A stretch of 64,000 nucleotides of DNA, from positions 496,001 to 560,000 of the forward strand of contig JBGAFV010000002.1 in assembly GCA_044227095.1 (NCBI GenBank), in the 5' to 3' direction. The notes under the pieces are model-generated. The model saw nothing but the letters and a program-made list of their open reading frames with translations, did not search any database and was not told the DNA's origin. Below, one piece after another: positions 10,058 to 18,229 of the stretch; the stretch's first letter is position 1; every line of letters begins with the position of its first letter. The translations under genes and the position numbers were made by a program. The stretch comes from JACMLD01 sp044227095 (GTDB taxonomy: Bacteria > Bacteroidota > Bacteroidia > Chitinophagales > Chitinophagaceae).

Positions 10058-10200
10058 TATACTGAATAAACCGATCCACTTTCTACTTTTTTATTTGATC
10101 AAATATTAACGATCAACACAATACAAACACCCCCTCTTTATGAAGCATTTAAATAACAAATAAATCCAAATTGATCATTCAAAATAATTTGTGTAACCCC

Positions 10201-10208
10201 TACCTTTG
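10201..10208 (+). promoter_or_regulatory. folD -7 promoter box
   Basis: TACCTTTG is an exact match to the Bacteroidota -7 consensus TAnnTTTG. The start codon follows after only four bases, so the transcript must be leaderless or nearly so. I do not see a well-spaced TTG -33 box. Confidence 0.6.
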
Positions 10209-10212
10209 CGCC

Positions 10213-11088
10213 ATGCAAATTTTAGATGGAAAGCTTACGTCGAAAGTTATTATAGACGAACTGAAAATAAAAGTAGCAAGACTTGCTACTGAAGGAAAAA
10301 AAATACCGCACCTGGCGGCTGTATTGGTGGGCAATAATGGTGCAAGCGAAACCTACGTTGCTGCAAAAGTAAAAGCCTGCAGCGATATTGGTTTTAAATC
10401 TTCGCTAATAAGACTTGAAGATACCATTAGTGAAAACAAATTGATGGAGGTTGTTGATGGATTAAATACCGATCCTGATATTGATGGCATATTGGTGCAG
10501 CTTCCATTGCCCAAACATATTTCTGATGAAAAAGTAATCAATGCCATCAGTCCATTAAAAGATGTAGATGGGTTTCATCCTATAAGTGTAGGAAGATTGG
10601 TGCAGGGCTTGCCAACATTTGTACCGGCTACCCCTTATGGCATTATGCTGATGCTGCAACACTATAAGATTGATACAAAAGGAATGAATGCAGTTGTTGT
10701 TGGAAGAAGCAATATTGTTGGCCGCCCAATGAGTATTTTATTAAGTAGCAATACCAACCCTGGTAACTGTACGGTTACTATCTGTCACTCACACACGAAA
10801 AACCTTAATGAAATTTGCAGCAAGGCTGATATTATTGTAGCGGCGCTTGGTAAACCCGAGTTTGTAAAAGCAGATATGGTAAAAGAAGGCGCTATTGTTA
10901 TTGATGTAGGCATAACACGTGTTGCTGATGCAAGTAAGAAAAGCGGGTTTGCATTAAAAGGTGATGTTGACTTTGCGGCTGTATCGCCTAAATGCAGTTA
11001 TATAACGCCAGTACCCGGCGGTGTTGGGCCTATGACCATTGCAGCTTTGATGACAAATACATACAGAGCCTGTACTGAAAACAACTAG
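10213..11088 (+). CDS. folD: Bifunctional methylenetetrahydrofolate dehydrogenase/cyclohydrolase
   Basis: FolD interconverts 5,10-methylene-THF, methenyl-THF and 10-formyl-THF in the cytosol, supplying one-carbon units. The 291 residues show all family signatures in order: VGNNGASETYVAAKVKAC, GILVQLPLPKHI, DVDGFHPISVGRL, PATPYGIM, the NADP-binding VVVGRSNIVGRP, ADIIVAALGKPEF and the C-terminal PVPGGVGPMTIA. The catalytic Lys is in YVAAKVK. The start was set at the ATG at 10213, giving MQILDGK, which fits the family; an in-frame TTG at 10171 would add a poor extension and lies upstream of the promoter box. It converges on a small hypothetical gene with a six-base gap, so no separate terminator fits between them. 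Confidence 0.97.
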   Translation: MQILDGKLTSKVIIDELKIKVARLATEGKKIPHLAAVLVGNNGASETYVAAKVKACSDIGFKSSLIRLEDTISENKLMEVVDGLNTDPDIDGILVQLPLPKHISDEKVINAISPLKDVDGFHPISVGRLVQGLPTFVPATPYGIMLMLQHYKIDTKGMNAVVVGRSNIVGRPMSILLSSNTNPGNCTVTICHSHTKNLNEICSKADIIVAALGKPEFVKADMVKEGAIVIDVGITRVADASKKSGFALKGDVDFAAVSPKCSYITPVPGGVGPMTIAALMTNTYRACTENN

Positions 11089-11094
11089 CACGAA

Positions 11095-11475
11095 TTACTT
11101 TTTGTTATCAAAATATGGAACTTCATCATTAGAAACGCTTTCTTTCTGTTGCCAGTAAGCCAGCGTAACTACATGCCCGTCCTGCGTACGTAGCAACCTT
11201 CCAAAGATTGCATTGGTAGCATTAAACATTACATCAGTTACCCCTATTGTAAAAGTTGCAGGTGGTGCTGGTGGAGGTGGTGCTTGTTCACCTTCTGTTG
11301 CTACAGGTGCTGCCGCAGCTTTTGGCGGCGGGCTTGCAGCTACAATTACTGTATACCGATTGTATTCAAGCAACTGTTTTAAAAAATCTACCCGTTGCTG
11401 CGATGCGTTTTTTTCTACAATGGCGCACTTTACTCCTTCTATATCTTCAAACTCATGATTTTTATTAATGGCCAT
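11095..11475 (-). CDS. Small hypothetical protein with Pro/Ala-rich linker
   Basis: I do not recognise the family. The 126 residues split into a conserved-looking N-terminal part (FEDIEGVKCAIVEKNASQQR, VDFLKQLLEYNRYTVIVA), a low-complexity linker rich in Pro and Ala (about residues 49-73), and a C-terminal part (FTIGVTDVMFNATNAIFGR, VVTLAYWQQK). There is no signal peptide and no membrane segment, so it is likely cytosolic. It lies 47 bases downstream of nuoN on the same strand and could be the last gene of the complex I transcript, though nothing in the protein links it to respiration. Confidence 0.7.
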   Translation of the reverse strand: MAINKNHEFEDIEGVKCAIVEKNASQQRVDFLKQLLEYNRYTVIVAASPPPKAAAAPVATEGEQAPPPPAPPATFTIGVTDVMFNATNAIFGRLLRTQDGHVVTLAYWQQKESVSNDEVPYFDNKK

Positions 11476-11522
11476 AAGAAAATAATTTGTTGAGAAAAAA
11501 GAAGCTACTCCTCTATCCGCAA

Positions 11523-12932
11523 TTATAAAGGCAAAGAAAAAATATATTCATACACATTGCTCACCAAACCTAATAGTATAACACCTGCCATGCAAAACAG
11601 CAATGCAAGTTTTGGATAAATATGCACCGGCAGCTTTGCAATAGGTTCGTGTTCGTTTCTGTCTATAAATATCATTTTTATAACCTTAAGGTAATAAAAG
11701 AGCGAAATGATCATATTTAAAGCAGCAACAGTAATAAGAATATAATTTCCCTTGCCTGCACCTGCTATCAATAAAAAAAACTTACCAAAAAAACCAGCTG
11801 TAGGTGGTATGCCTGCCAAGGAAAAAAGTGAAATGGCCATTACCCATGCAAGAAATGGATTGGTTTTATAAAAACCTTTATAATCTTCTGTTTGTTCTTT
11901 ACCTGTTACTGCACTAACAACCGCAACAACACCAAAAGCACCGAGATTTGAAAACACATATACCAGTATAAAAAAAACAGCAGACGCCATGCCTGCTTGC
12001 GAACTACCGCTTATACCTACCAGTATAAAACCTGCTTGTGCAATAGAAGAAAATGCAAGCAGCCTTTTAAAATTATTTTGCCGCAATGCAAACAGGTTGC
12101 CAACAATCATAGTAAGCACACTAAGCAGGAAAATAATATTGTACCATTCTTCTGCAAGTGGCCTAAGGATTGTATAAAGTACCCATGAAAAAATAAACAC
12201 CGCAGCCCCTTTTGATACTACGGATAAATATGCAGTAACTGCCACAGGCGATCCTTCATACACATCTGCTGTCCATAAATGAAATGGCACCACAGATATT
12301 TTAAAAGCAAACCCGGCTATAAGCAATACAAGTGCAAACAATTGCAGTGCATTGCCAGTCAGTAATTGGGGAAGTTGGCTGAACGTTAATGTACCGGTGC
12401 TTCCGTATACCATAGAAATGCCAAACAATAACAGCCCAGAAGAAAATGCTGAAGAGATGATAAACTTCATAGCGGCTTCTGAAGACTGCCGCTTGTCCAA
12501 ATCAAAATTGACAATAGCTGCCAATGGAATGCTTGATAGTTCAAGCCCTAAATAAAACATAAGCAGGTTGCCGCTTGAGATCATAAAAAACATACCCAGC
12601 AAAGTTGATAACAGCAATACGTAAAATTCTATTACATGCTTGTGTTGCTTTAGCCAATTATAAGCAAGCAATGAAATAATTAATGTAGCAATATTGAGTA
12701 TGTTTTTTTCTGCAACAATTAGTTTGCCTGTACGAAACATTTCATTAAATAATACACCTTCCTGGTAAAAGAAAAATCCGGCAATGAAATTTACCAGCAG
12801 CAAAACATTTACAAGGTTTAGCAATGCATCATTTGTCCATTCTTTTGATCCTACTTTTATAAAAAGTAGTACAAAGATGATAACAGTTAATGTTAGCTCC
12901 TGTCGCGCCAGTAAAAAAAATTGTTCCATCAT
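11523..12932 (-). CDS. nuoN: NADH-quinone oxidoreductase subunit N
   Basis: NuoN is one of the three antiporter-like proton-pumping membrane subunits of complex I. The 469-residue protein is almost wholly membrane segments, with the family hallmark LLMFYLGLELSSIPLAAI (a conserved Glu in a helix), the FKISVVPFHLWTADVYEGSP motif with its pump Lys and His, and RLLAFSSIAQAGFI. The length is usual for NuoN. It is the last nuo gene, 46 bases after nuoM. The gap has an octamer-like doublet (CAGATTCG and CAGATAAT) similar to words in other gaps. Two adjacent ATGs begin the gene; the first was used. Confidence 0.95.
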   Translation of the reverse strand: MMEQFFLLARQELTLTVIIFVLLFIKVGSKEWTNDALLNLVNVLLLVNFIAGFFFYQEGVLFNEMFRTGKLIVAEKNILNIATLIISLLAYNWLKQHKHVIEFYVLLLSTLLGMFFMISSGNLLMFYLGLELSSIPLAAIVNFDLDKRQSSEAAMKFIISSAFSSGLLLFGISMVYGSTGTLTFSQLPQLLTGNALQLFALVLLIAGFAFKISVVPFHLWTADVYEGSPVAVTAYLSVVSKGAAVFIFSWVLYTILRPLAEEWYNIIFLLSVLTMIVGNLFALRQNNFKRLLAFSSIAQAGFILVGISGSSQAGMASAVFFILVYVFSNLGAFGVVAVVSAVTGKEQTEDYKGFYKTNPFLAWVMAISLFSLAGIPPTAGFFGKFFLLIAGAGKGNYILITVAALNMIISLFYYLKVIKMIFIDRNEHEPIAKLPVHIYPKLALLFCMAGVILLGLVSNVYEYIFSLPL

Positions 12933-12978
12933 ATAATCCTACCCGGTTTATTATTTTTTACCACAGATTCGCAGATAA

Positions 12979-14478
12979 TTATCTAAACACTTTACTTAAT
13001 TGCTGCATAATTATTTCTGCTCCTGGTGATATCAATTCATTTAACCAAAACGGTGCTATACCAATAGCCACAATACCTGCAAGCAATACTATAGCTGCAA
13101 GTTTCTCATTCCATTTACCATCACTTAAATTGTTATAGTGAGAATCAGTAACAGGCCCCATCACTGTTTGTGCAACCGCACGTAAAATATACACTGCTGT
13201 TACTACAATAGATGCACATGCAAGTATAGTTGCTAGCCTATACCATTTATCAGGGTTTTGCCAAGAACCCATAAACACAGTCATTTCTGCTACAAAGCCA
13301 CTCAAGCCGGGCAGGCCCAGGGAACACAATCCAGCTAAAACAAAAACAGTTGAGATAAAAGGCATGATTTTTAAAAGACCACCAAGTTTATCCAGCATGC
13401 GTGTATGTGTACGATTGTACAGCATGCCAATGGCAGCAAAGAAAAGCGCTGTCATAAGGCCGTGAGAAACCATTTGCATTACTGCGCCGGTAATAGATGT
13501 TTTTGTAAGCATGCCGATGCCTAATAGCACAAACCCGCAATGACTTACAGATGAATAAGCGTTAATGTACTTTAAGTCTTTCTGCATCATAGTAGCAAAA
13601 GCCCCATAAATAATAGCAATGGTAGCAAGCACTATAATATATGGCGAATATACATGCGCAGCATCGGGCATAAGATAGGTGGCCACACGCAAACAACCAT
13701 AACCACCAAGCTTCATAGAAATGCCTGCAAGGAACATGGAAGCAGCAGTAGGCGCAGAGGAATGTCCATCGGGTACCCATGTATGAAAAGGAAACAATGC
13801 GCCAAATATTCCAAAGCCAACAAATACAAAGGGAAAAAACAACAACTGCACATTTAACGGAATGCTCATCTGTGCAATCTTCAGTATATCGAAACTATGC
13901 GCATTATTTACAACCGAAGTATTAAAATACAACCCTACCAACCCGGTAAATACCAATGCAGAACCAGCCATTAACATCAATGCAAGTTTCATTGCGCTGT
14001 ACTCTTTTTTCCCGCTTCCCCAAATGCCTATCAGTAAAAATTTTGGAATAACTGCCAGCTCCAGGAAAAAGAACAGCATGAATAAATCCAGCGAGATAAA
14101 AAAACCATAAGCACCTGCACTTAAAAAAATCAGCAAAAAGAAAAATTCTTTCGACATGCTATCAACATCCCATGAAACAAGTACACCAGCTACCACTACA
14201 AATGCAGTTAGCAAAATCATAGCCATCGAAATTCCATCTACCCCTATATGATAATGTATATTGAATGAGTAATACCAGGTATAATCAGTCTCAAAAAGCA
14301 TTGCAGCACTGTTGCCTGAAGAACGCTCCTGCCAATAAGCAATCAATAAAAAAAATGCCAGCAAAAGTTGAATGCCAGCACCAATAAATGATACCATGCG
14401 CACCTGCTTAAGGCCCTTGCAGCATACAACAGCTATTGCAGTTAATAATGGCACTATGACAAGCAGCGATAAATTCAT
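12979..14478 (-). CDS. nuoM: NADH-quinone oxidoreductase subunit M
   Basis: NuoM is a proton-pumping antiporter-like subunit of complex I. The 499 residues contain the conserved helices FMLFFFLELAVIPKFLLIG (with the essential Glu), the motif FPFHTWVPDGHSSAPTAAS, and KDLKYINAYSSVSHCGFVLL. An N-terminal segment has HYHIGVDGISMAMILL, as expected. The length is normal for the family. It follows nuoL by 55 bases and precedes nuoN, the standard order. Confidence 0.96.
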   Translation of the reverse strand: MNLSLLVIVPLLTAIAVVCCKGLKQVRMVSFIGAGIQLLLAFFLLIAYWQERSSGNSAAMLFETDYTWYYSFNIHYHIGVDGISMAMILLTAFVVVAGVLVSWDVDSMSKEFFFLLIFLSAGAYGFFISLDLFMLFFFLELAVIPKFLLIGIWGSGKKEYSAMKLALMLMAGSALVFTGLVGLYFNTSVVNNAHSFDILKIAQMSIPLNVQLLFFPFVFVGFGIFGALFPFHTWVPDGHSSAPTAASMFLAGISMKLGGYGCLRVATYLMPDAAHVYSPYIIVLATIAIIYGAFATMMQKDLKYINAYSSVSHCGFVLLGIGMLTKTSITGAVMQMVSHGLMTALFFAAIGMLYNRTHTRMLDKLGGLLKIMPFISTVFVLAGLCSLGLPGLSGFVAEMTVFMGSWQNPDKWYRLATILACASIVVTAVYILRAVAQTVMGPVTDSHYNNLSDGKWNEKLAAIVLLAGIVAIGIAPFWLNELISPGAEIIMQQLSKVFR

Positions 14479-14533
14479 TCTAAAAAATTATTGTTATCTC
14501 ATTTTATCTTTTCGACAATAACAGAAATAAATT

Positions 14534-16459
14534 TTATTTCCATAAATAAATAACCATAACAGCAATTGCAGCAATGCCGCCAAAGAAATACAATGCATAA
14601 TTCTGCACTTTACCTGACTGTATTCCTTTAATAGCAGATCCGGCTTTAGCAGTTGCAGATGCAATGCCATTCATTAAACCATCTACAATATTTCTATCAA
14701 TCCACGCTGCAGGTTTTCCTATACCGTTAAAAATTATTTTTTTGGTAATGAACAAATAAATTTCATCAATATAAAACTTCCGGTAAGCAGATTTGTACAA
14801 CCCGCTTAATGAAGCAACAATTCTTTCCGGCCTATCATTTTCTTTTTTATATAAAACGATTGCTACTGCAATGCCTGTTGCTGCAAATAAAACAGGTGCT
14901 ATTGAAAACATTATATTGATGCTTTCTTCCAGGGGGAAACCATCTGAAGTAATGTATTTTGAAAATGGAACAAATCCTGCAATAACTGCACAGCACGTTA
15001 AAATAATCAAAGGCAATTTCATTGTTATTGTTCCTTCGCCATGGTGATTGTGGCCATCTGCGCTTTTCTTCCAAAATATTGAAAAGTACAAACGGAACAT
15101 ATAAAATGCAGTGAGCCCGGAAACAAACAAGCCAATGCCATAAATCAATTTGCTTGAATGAAATGCTGCCGTTAATATCTCTTCTTTACTAAAGAAGCCG
15201 GAAAAAGGTGGAATGCCGGCAATGGCTAAACAGGCAATTAAAAAACCGATATGGGTAACGGGCATATATTTACGCAATCCGCCCATATCTTTCATCTCAT
15301 TGCTGTGCACCATATGTATCACTGCGCCAGCTCCAAGAAACAGTAAAGATTTAAAAAATGCGTGTGTGAAGAGGTGAAACATAGAAGCCATATAACCAAG
15401 CCCCTCTTCACTACCATATTTTGAAACACCAAGTGCAAACATCATATAGCCAATCTGCGACATAGTAGAATACGCCAATACCCTTTTAATATCTGTTTGC
15501 GTACATGCAATAACTGCTGCAAACAATGCAGAGAATGCACCTACATACGCAACAATATGTAAAGCAGCTTCATCAATTGAATACACCGGGAACAATCTTG
15601 CAACAAGGTATACACCGGCAACTACCATTGTTGCAGCATGTATGAGTGCGGAAACAGGTGTCGGCCCTTCCATTGCATCTGGCAACCAAATGTGCAATGG
15701 AAACATGGCAGATTTTCCTGCACCACCAGCAAATACCAGCACTAATCCCCATGTTAAAGCAGAGATGCCCATAAAAGATGCGCCTGTGATGGCTATTGAC
15801 CACGATGATTGTGTATTGGTAAGCCGTTCAATCAATGTTCCAAAATCAAGCGTTTCTGCATTGAAAGCTAAAATGAGAATGCCGACTAAGAAGCCAAGAT
15901 CTGCAAAACGGGTAACTATAAACGCTTTTTTAGATGCGGCTACAGCAGAAGGTTTGTCAAAATAAAAACCGATGAGCAGGTAAGATGATACACCAACGAG
16001 TTCCCAAAAAATATACAATTGAAAAATATTGGAAGAAAGCACAAGGCCAAGCATGGAAAATGTAAACAGCGAAAGAAATGCATAATAAGCATGTAAACGC
16101 TTTTCGCCCTTCATATAACCCATGCTGAACAAATGCACCATCAGAGAAATAAATGTTACAATCACAATCATCAGCACAGAAATAGGATCCAGCAGTATGC
16201 CCATATCAATTGAAACACCGGGAGAAAATTGAAGCCATGTATACTTAAACGCCATTACATGCTGATAAGCACCATTAACTTTTGCCGTAGTAAAATAATG
16301 GTAAGCCGTTAGCACAGCAAACACAGTTGCCAGCAGTAAGGCAATTGTGCCTGCAATACCCGCAACTGGTTCCGGTTTATTTTTTCCAAACAAACCCAGC
16401 AGCACAAAAACTGCCAATGGCAGCAAAGGAATCAATAATGTATAAAAGTGCTCCTGCAT
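14534..16459 (-). CDS. nuoL: NADH-quinone oxidoreductase subunit L
   Basis: NuoL is the distal proton-pumping subunit of complex I and carries the long lateral helix. The 641 residues show FQLYIFWELVGVSSYLLIG (essential Glu), KSAMFPLHIWLPDAMEGPTP, the run TDIKRVLAYSTMSQIGYM, and HLFTHAFFKSLLFLGAGAV. The C-terminal region has the expected amphipathic stretch followed by a last membrane anchor. It lies ten bases downstream of nuoK. Length and motifs are normal, so the membrane arm of the complex looks complete. Confidence 0.96.
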   Translation of the reverse strand: MQEHFYTLLIPLLPLAVFVLLGLFGKNKPEPVAGIAGTIALLLATVFAVLTAYHYFTTAKVNGAYQHVMAFKYTWLQFSPGVSIDMGILLDPISVLMIVIVTFISLMVHLFSMGYMKGEKRLHAYYAFLSLFTFSMLGLVLSSNIFQLYIFWELVGVSSYLLIGFYFDKPSAVAASKKAFIVTRFADLGFLVGILILAFNAETLDFGTLIERLTNTQSSWSIAITGASFMGISALTWGLVLVFAGGAGKSAMFPLHIWLPDAMEGPTPVSALIHAATMVVAGVYLVARLFPVYSIDEAALHIVAYVGAFSALFAAVIACTQTDIKRVLAYSTMSQIGYMMFALGVSKYGSEEGLGYMASMFHLFTHAFFKSLLFLGAGAVIHMVHSNEMKDMGGLRKYMPVTHIGFLIACLAIAGIPPFSGFFSKEEILTAAFHSSKLIYGIGLFVSGLTAFYMFRLYFSIFWKKSADGHNHHGEGTITMKLPLIILTCCAVIAGFVPFSKYITSDGFPLEESINIMFSIAPVLFAATGIAVAIVLYKKENDRPERIVASLSGLYKSAYRKFYIDEIYLFITKKIIFNGIGKPAAWIDRNIVDGLMNGIASATAKAGSAIKGIQSGKVQNYALYFFGGIAAIAVMVIYLWK

Positions 16460-16469
16460 GCAATCGTTA

Positions 16470-16784
16470 TTAAAATTTCATTTCTCCTGCATCTTCCACA
16501 TCTATTGAATGATGGTTTCTGTACAGGTTTATAATTATGGCAATGGCCACAGCTGCTTCGGCTGCAGCAATGGCAATAATAAAAATGGTAAAAAATATTC
16601 CGTCTAGCTTTTCAGGATATAGGTATTTATTGAATGCAACAAAATTGATGTTAACGCTATTGAGTATAAGTTCTATTGCCATTAGCATGGTAATCATATT
16701 ACGACGGGTAAACAATCCGTACATGCCAATAAAGAACAGCGCTGTGCTTACAACAAGTATATGGGTTAGCGGTATTTGGGTCAT
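16470..16784 (-). CDS. nuoK: NADH-quinone oxidoreductase subunit K
   Basis: NuoK is a small three-helix subunit of the complex I membrane arm. The 104 residues include the family signature GLFTRRNMITMLMAIELILNSVNINFVAF, cited here in part, with the conserved Glu in helix 2 (AIELILNSVN), and a second conserved Glu in helix 3 (AAAEAAVAIAI). The next gene, nuoL, begins ten bases further on. Upstream is a 355-base gap to nuoJ, unusually long for the middle of this operon, which is filled by repeats and hairpins. Confidence 0.95.
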   Translation of the reverse strand: MTQIPLTHILVVSTALFFIGMYGLFTRRNMITMLMAIELILNSVNINFVAFNKYLYPEKLDGIFFTIFIIAIAAAEAAVAIAIIINLYRNHHSIDVEDAGEMKF

Positions 16785-16801
16785 GCAGTTGGTTAATATA
16801 T

Positions 16802-16873
16802 AGTATAAAGTATTTAGTATCCAGTATAAAGCCGTCAGGCTATATTTCTAGATTTTGGAATTTTGTGATTTGT
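16802..16873 (+). repeat. Left repeat arms in the nuoK-nuoJ gap
   Basis: At 16802-16829 are four head-to-tail heptamers of the form AGTATnn with no spacing error, starting 17 bases from the nuoK start codon. At 16850-16873 a second tract follows, of octamers like AGATTTTG and GAATTTTG. The second tract has an oppositely oriented counterpart at about 17103-17139. Confidence 0.8.
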
Positions 16874-16894
16874 TATGACTGAATTACGTTCTTC

Positions 16895-17055
16895 ATGTTC
16901 CGTAGGAACATTTCATGGGTAGAATAGCAATCAAAATGTTAGTTGCGTTCCATAGGAATGCCTGTTGCTTTGTCTCGCATTAGCACCAAGCGTACCTACG
17001 GCACGCAATGTCTAATAAATTTTATTCCTACCCATAAAATACCCCTACGGGGTAT
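16895..17055 (+). repeat. Four-hairpin REP-like element
   Basis: Four short hairpins, each with a 7-base stem and a 3-base loop, lie in this stretch: ATGTTCC-GTA-GGAACAT at 16895-16911, GCGTTCC-ATA-GGAATGC at 16945-16961, GCGTACC-TAC-GGCACGC at 16990-17006 (one mismatch) and ATACCCC-TAC-GGGGTAT at 17039-17055. Between the outer hairpins, CATGGGTAG (from 16914) is opposed by CTACCCAT (to 17035). The two outer and two inner hairpins make an overall symmetric element. No transposase gene lies nearby, so any mobility would need proteins from elsewhere. Confidence 0.7.
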
Positions 17056-17102
17056 GATAGACTCTTTAATTCAATGATATTGGATTTTATATTTTAAAGT
17101 CA

Positions 17103-17139
17103 AATCAAAAAATCTCAAAATTCCGCAATCTCAAAATCT
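17103..17139 (-). repeat. Right repeat arm touching the nuoJ stop codon
   Basis: Degenerate units like TCTCAAAA repeat with a period near eight and run right up to the stop codon of nuoJ at 17140. Read on the minus strand they match the left tract at 16850-16873 (AGATTTTG-like units). The two form an inverted pair around the hairpin element. Confidence 0.7.
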
Positions 17140-17661
17140 TTATTCGTTTCTTGTTTTCTTTTCTTTCATTGCAATTACAATAGCGCCAATCATTGCTGCC
17201 AGCAAAAGCATGCTCACCACTTCAAAAGGCAATACATAGCCATGTTCTGACGTACTCAGCATTTGCTCACCAATATCTGCAACATCAGCCGTAAATGGTT
17301 TACCTGTTGTTTCAGAAAACCCGTTGTTCCAGATAAGCCAGCTAACAAAAGCAAAACCAAACAACACTGCAAGTATAGCAAACAATGATCTGCGCATTAC
17401 CGGCTTTGCCATTTCTTTACCGGATTGCTGCGTAAGAAAAATTGAAAAAATAATCAACACCACAATGCCACCTACATATACAATAATCTGCACCGCAGCA
17501 ATAAATGCTACCTCCATCCAAAAATATAAACCGGCAATACCTATTAAAGAAAACAATAACCAGATAGACGCACGAAATATTTTACGTGTAGTAACAGCCA
17601 GCAAACCGGTTGCCAGTATAAAGGCTGATATAATATAGAATATAATTTGCGATGCGCTCAT
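17140..17661 (-). CDS. nuoJ: NADH-quinone oxidoreductase subunit J
   Basis: NuoJ is a five-helix subunit of the complex I membrane arm. The 173 residues contain the conserved third helix QIIVYVGGIVVLIIFSIFL, with the pi-bulge Tyr and paired Gly, and typical flanking helices. The C-terminal helix is FEVVSMLLLAAMIGAIVIAM, followed by a basic tail. It overlaps nuoI by four bases (ATGA), so the two are translationally coupled. Confidence 0.95.
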   Translation of the reverse strand: MSASQIIFYIISAFILATGLLAVTTRKIFRASIWLLFSLIGIAGLYFWMEVAFIAAVQIIVYVGGIVVLIIFSIFLTQQSGKEMAKPVMRRSLFAILAVLFGFAFVSWLIWNNGFSETTGKPFTADVADIGEQMLSTSEHGYVLPFEVVSMLLLAAMIGAIVIAMKEKKTRNE

Positions 17662-18134
17662 TCTACACCCTCCCTTATTTTTGAACCCGGTTCGTTCAAT
17701 TTTTTGGTGAGCAAACTTCTGTCGAAAACACTATGTTCAAAATTCTGCGCCATTTTTATAGCATCTGTTGGACAAGCTTCAATACACAGATTGCACATGG
17801 TACACAATTCAAGATGATAAATAAATGTATCCAGCGCTTTTTTCTTTTTTCCTTCGGGAGTAACATCAAATTTTGTAATGATTTTTATAGTCCCGTTAGG
17901 GCAAGCCAGTTCGCATGCGGTACAACCAGTGCAAGCATGCTCGTTGTTTTCATCGTGCTTCATTATTACTTCGCCCCTGAAGCGTTCTGGCAATACAAGC
18001 TCCGCACGATTATCAGGATATTGCTGCGTAATAATTTCTTTATGGTGTGTAAAATAATAACCAGTCATCTTCATGCCTTTGCCTAAAGATTTTACCGCGT
18101 TGAAAACTTCTTTTATATAGTCTGCTATAAACAT
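17658..18134 (-). CDS. nuoI: NADH-quinone oxidoreductase subunit I
   Basis: NuoI is the ferredoxin-like subunit of the peripheral arm and carries clusters N6a and N6b. The 158 residues have two complete 4Fe-4S motifs: Cys68, 71, 74 and 78 (CTGCTACELACP) and Cys111, 114, 117 and 121 (CTMCNLCIEACP). An N-terminal amphipathic segment precedes them, as in the family. It overlaps nuoJ by four bases and is separated from nuoH by a 95-base gap made almost only of heptamer repeats. Its presence shows that the electron path toward the quinone site is intact, even though the NADH module genes are absent here. Confidence 0.96.
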   Translation of the reverse strand: MFIADYIKEVFNAVKSLGKGMKMTGYYFTHHKEIITQQYPDNRAELVLPERFRGEVIMKHDENNEHACTGCTACELACPNGTIKIITKFDVTPEGKKKKALDTFIYHLELCTMCNLCIEACPTDAIKMAQNFEHSVFDRSLLTKKLNEPGSKIREGVE

Positions 18135-18139
18135 TTTAT

Positions 18140-18160
18140 AGTACTTAGTATATAGTATAG
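18140..18160 (+). repeat. AGTATnn heptamer arm, nuoI-nuoH gap
   Basis: Three consecutive heptamers of the form AGTAYnn start six bases beyond the nuoI start codon. The word is the same as at 16802-16829 and 37460-37487. Confidence 0.75.
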
Positions 18161-18173
18161 AGACTTCTCGTCA

Positions 18174-18229
18174 TACACCATCTCAGCTTACACCTTCCGT
18201 CTTTTATCTTAACCCTTCCACCTTATTCT
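18174..18229 (-). repeat. TTnnACC-type heptamer arm touching the nuoH stop codon
   Basis: Eight consecutive 7-base units, most starting TT and ending C (for example TTACACC, TTAACCC and TTCCACC), end exactly before the stop codon of nuoH at 18230. Read on the minus strand they belong to the same word family (GGTGTAA) as the tract at 21784-21811. Confidence 0.7.

Noticed and set aside
10171..10212. Longer FolD start at TTG 10171
   Set aside because: The extension is not like the family and the -7 promoter box lies downstream of it, four bases before the ATG at 10213.
15642..15965. Plus-strand 107-codon ORF opposite nuoL
   Set aside because: It is antisense to a conserved complex I gene and has no recognisable motif.
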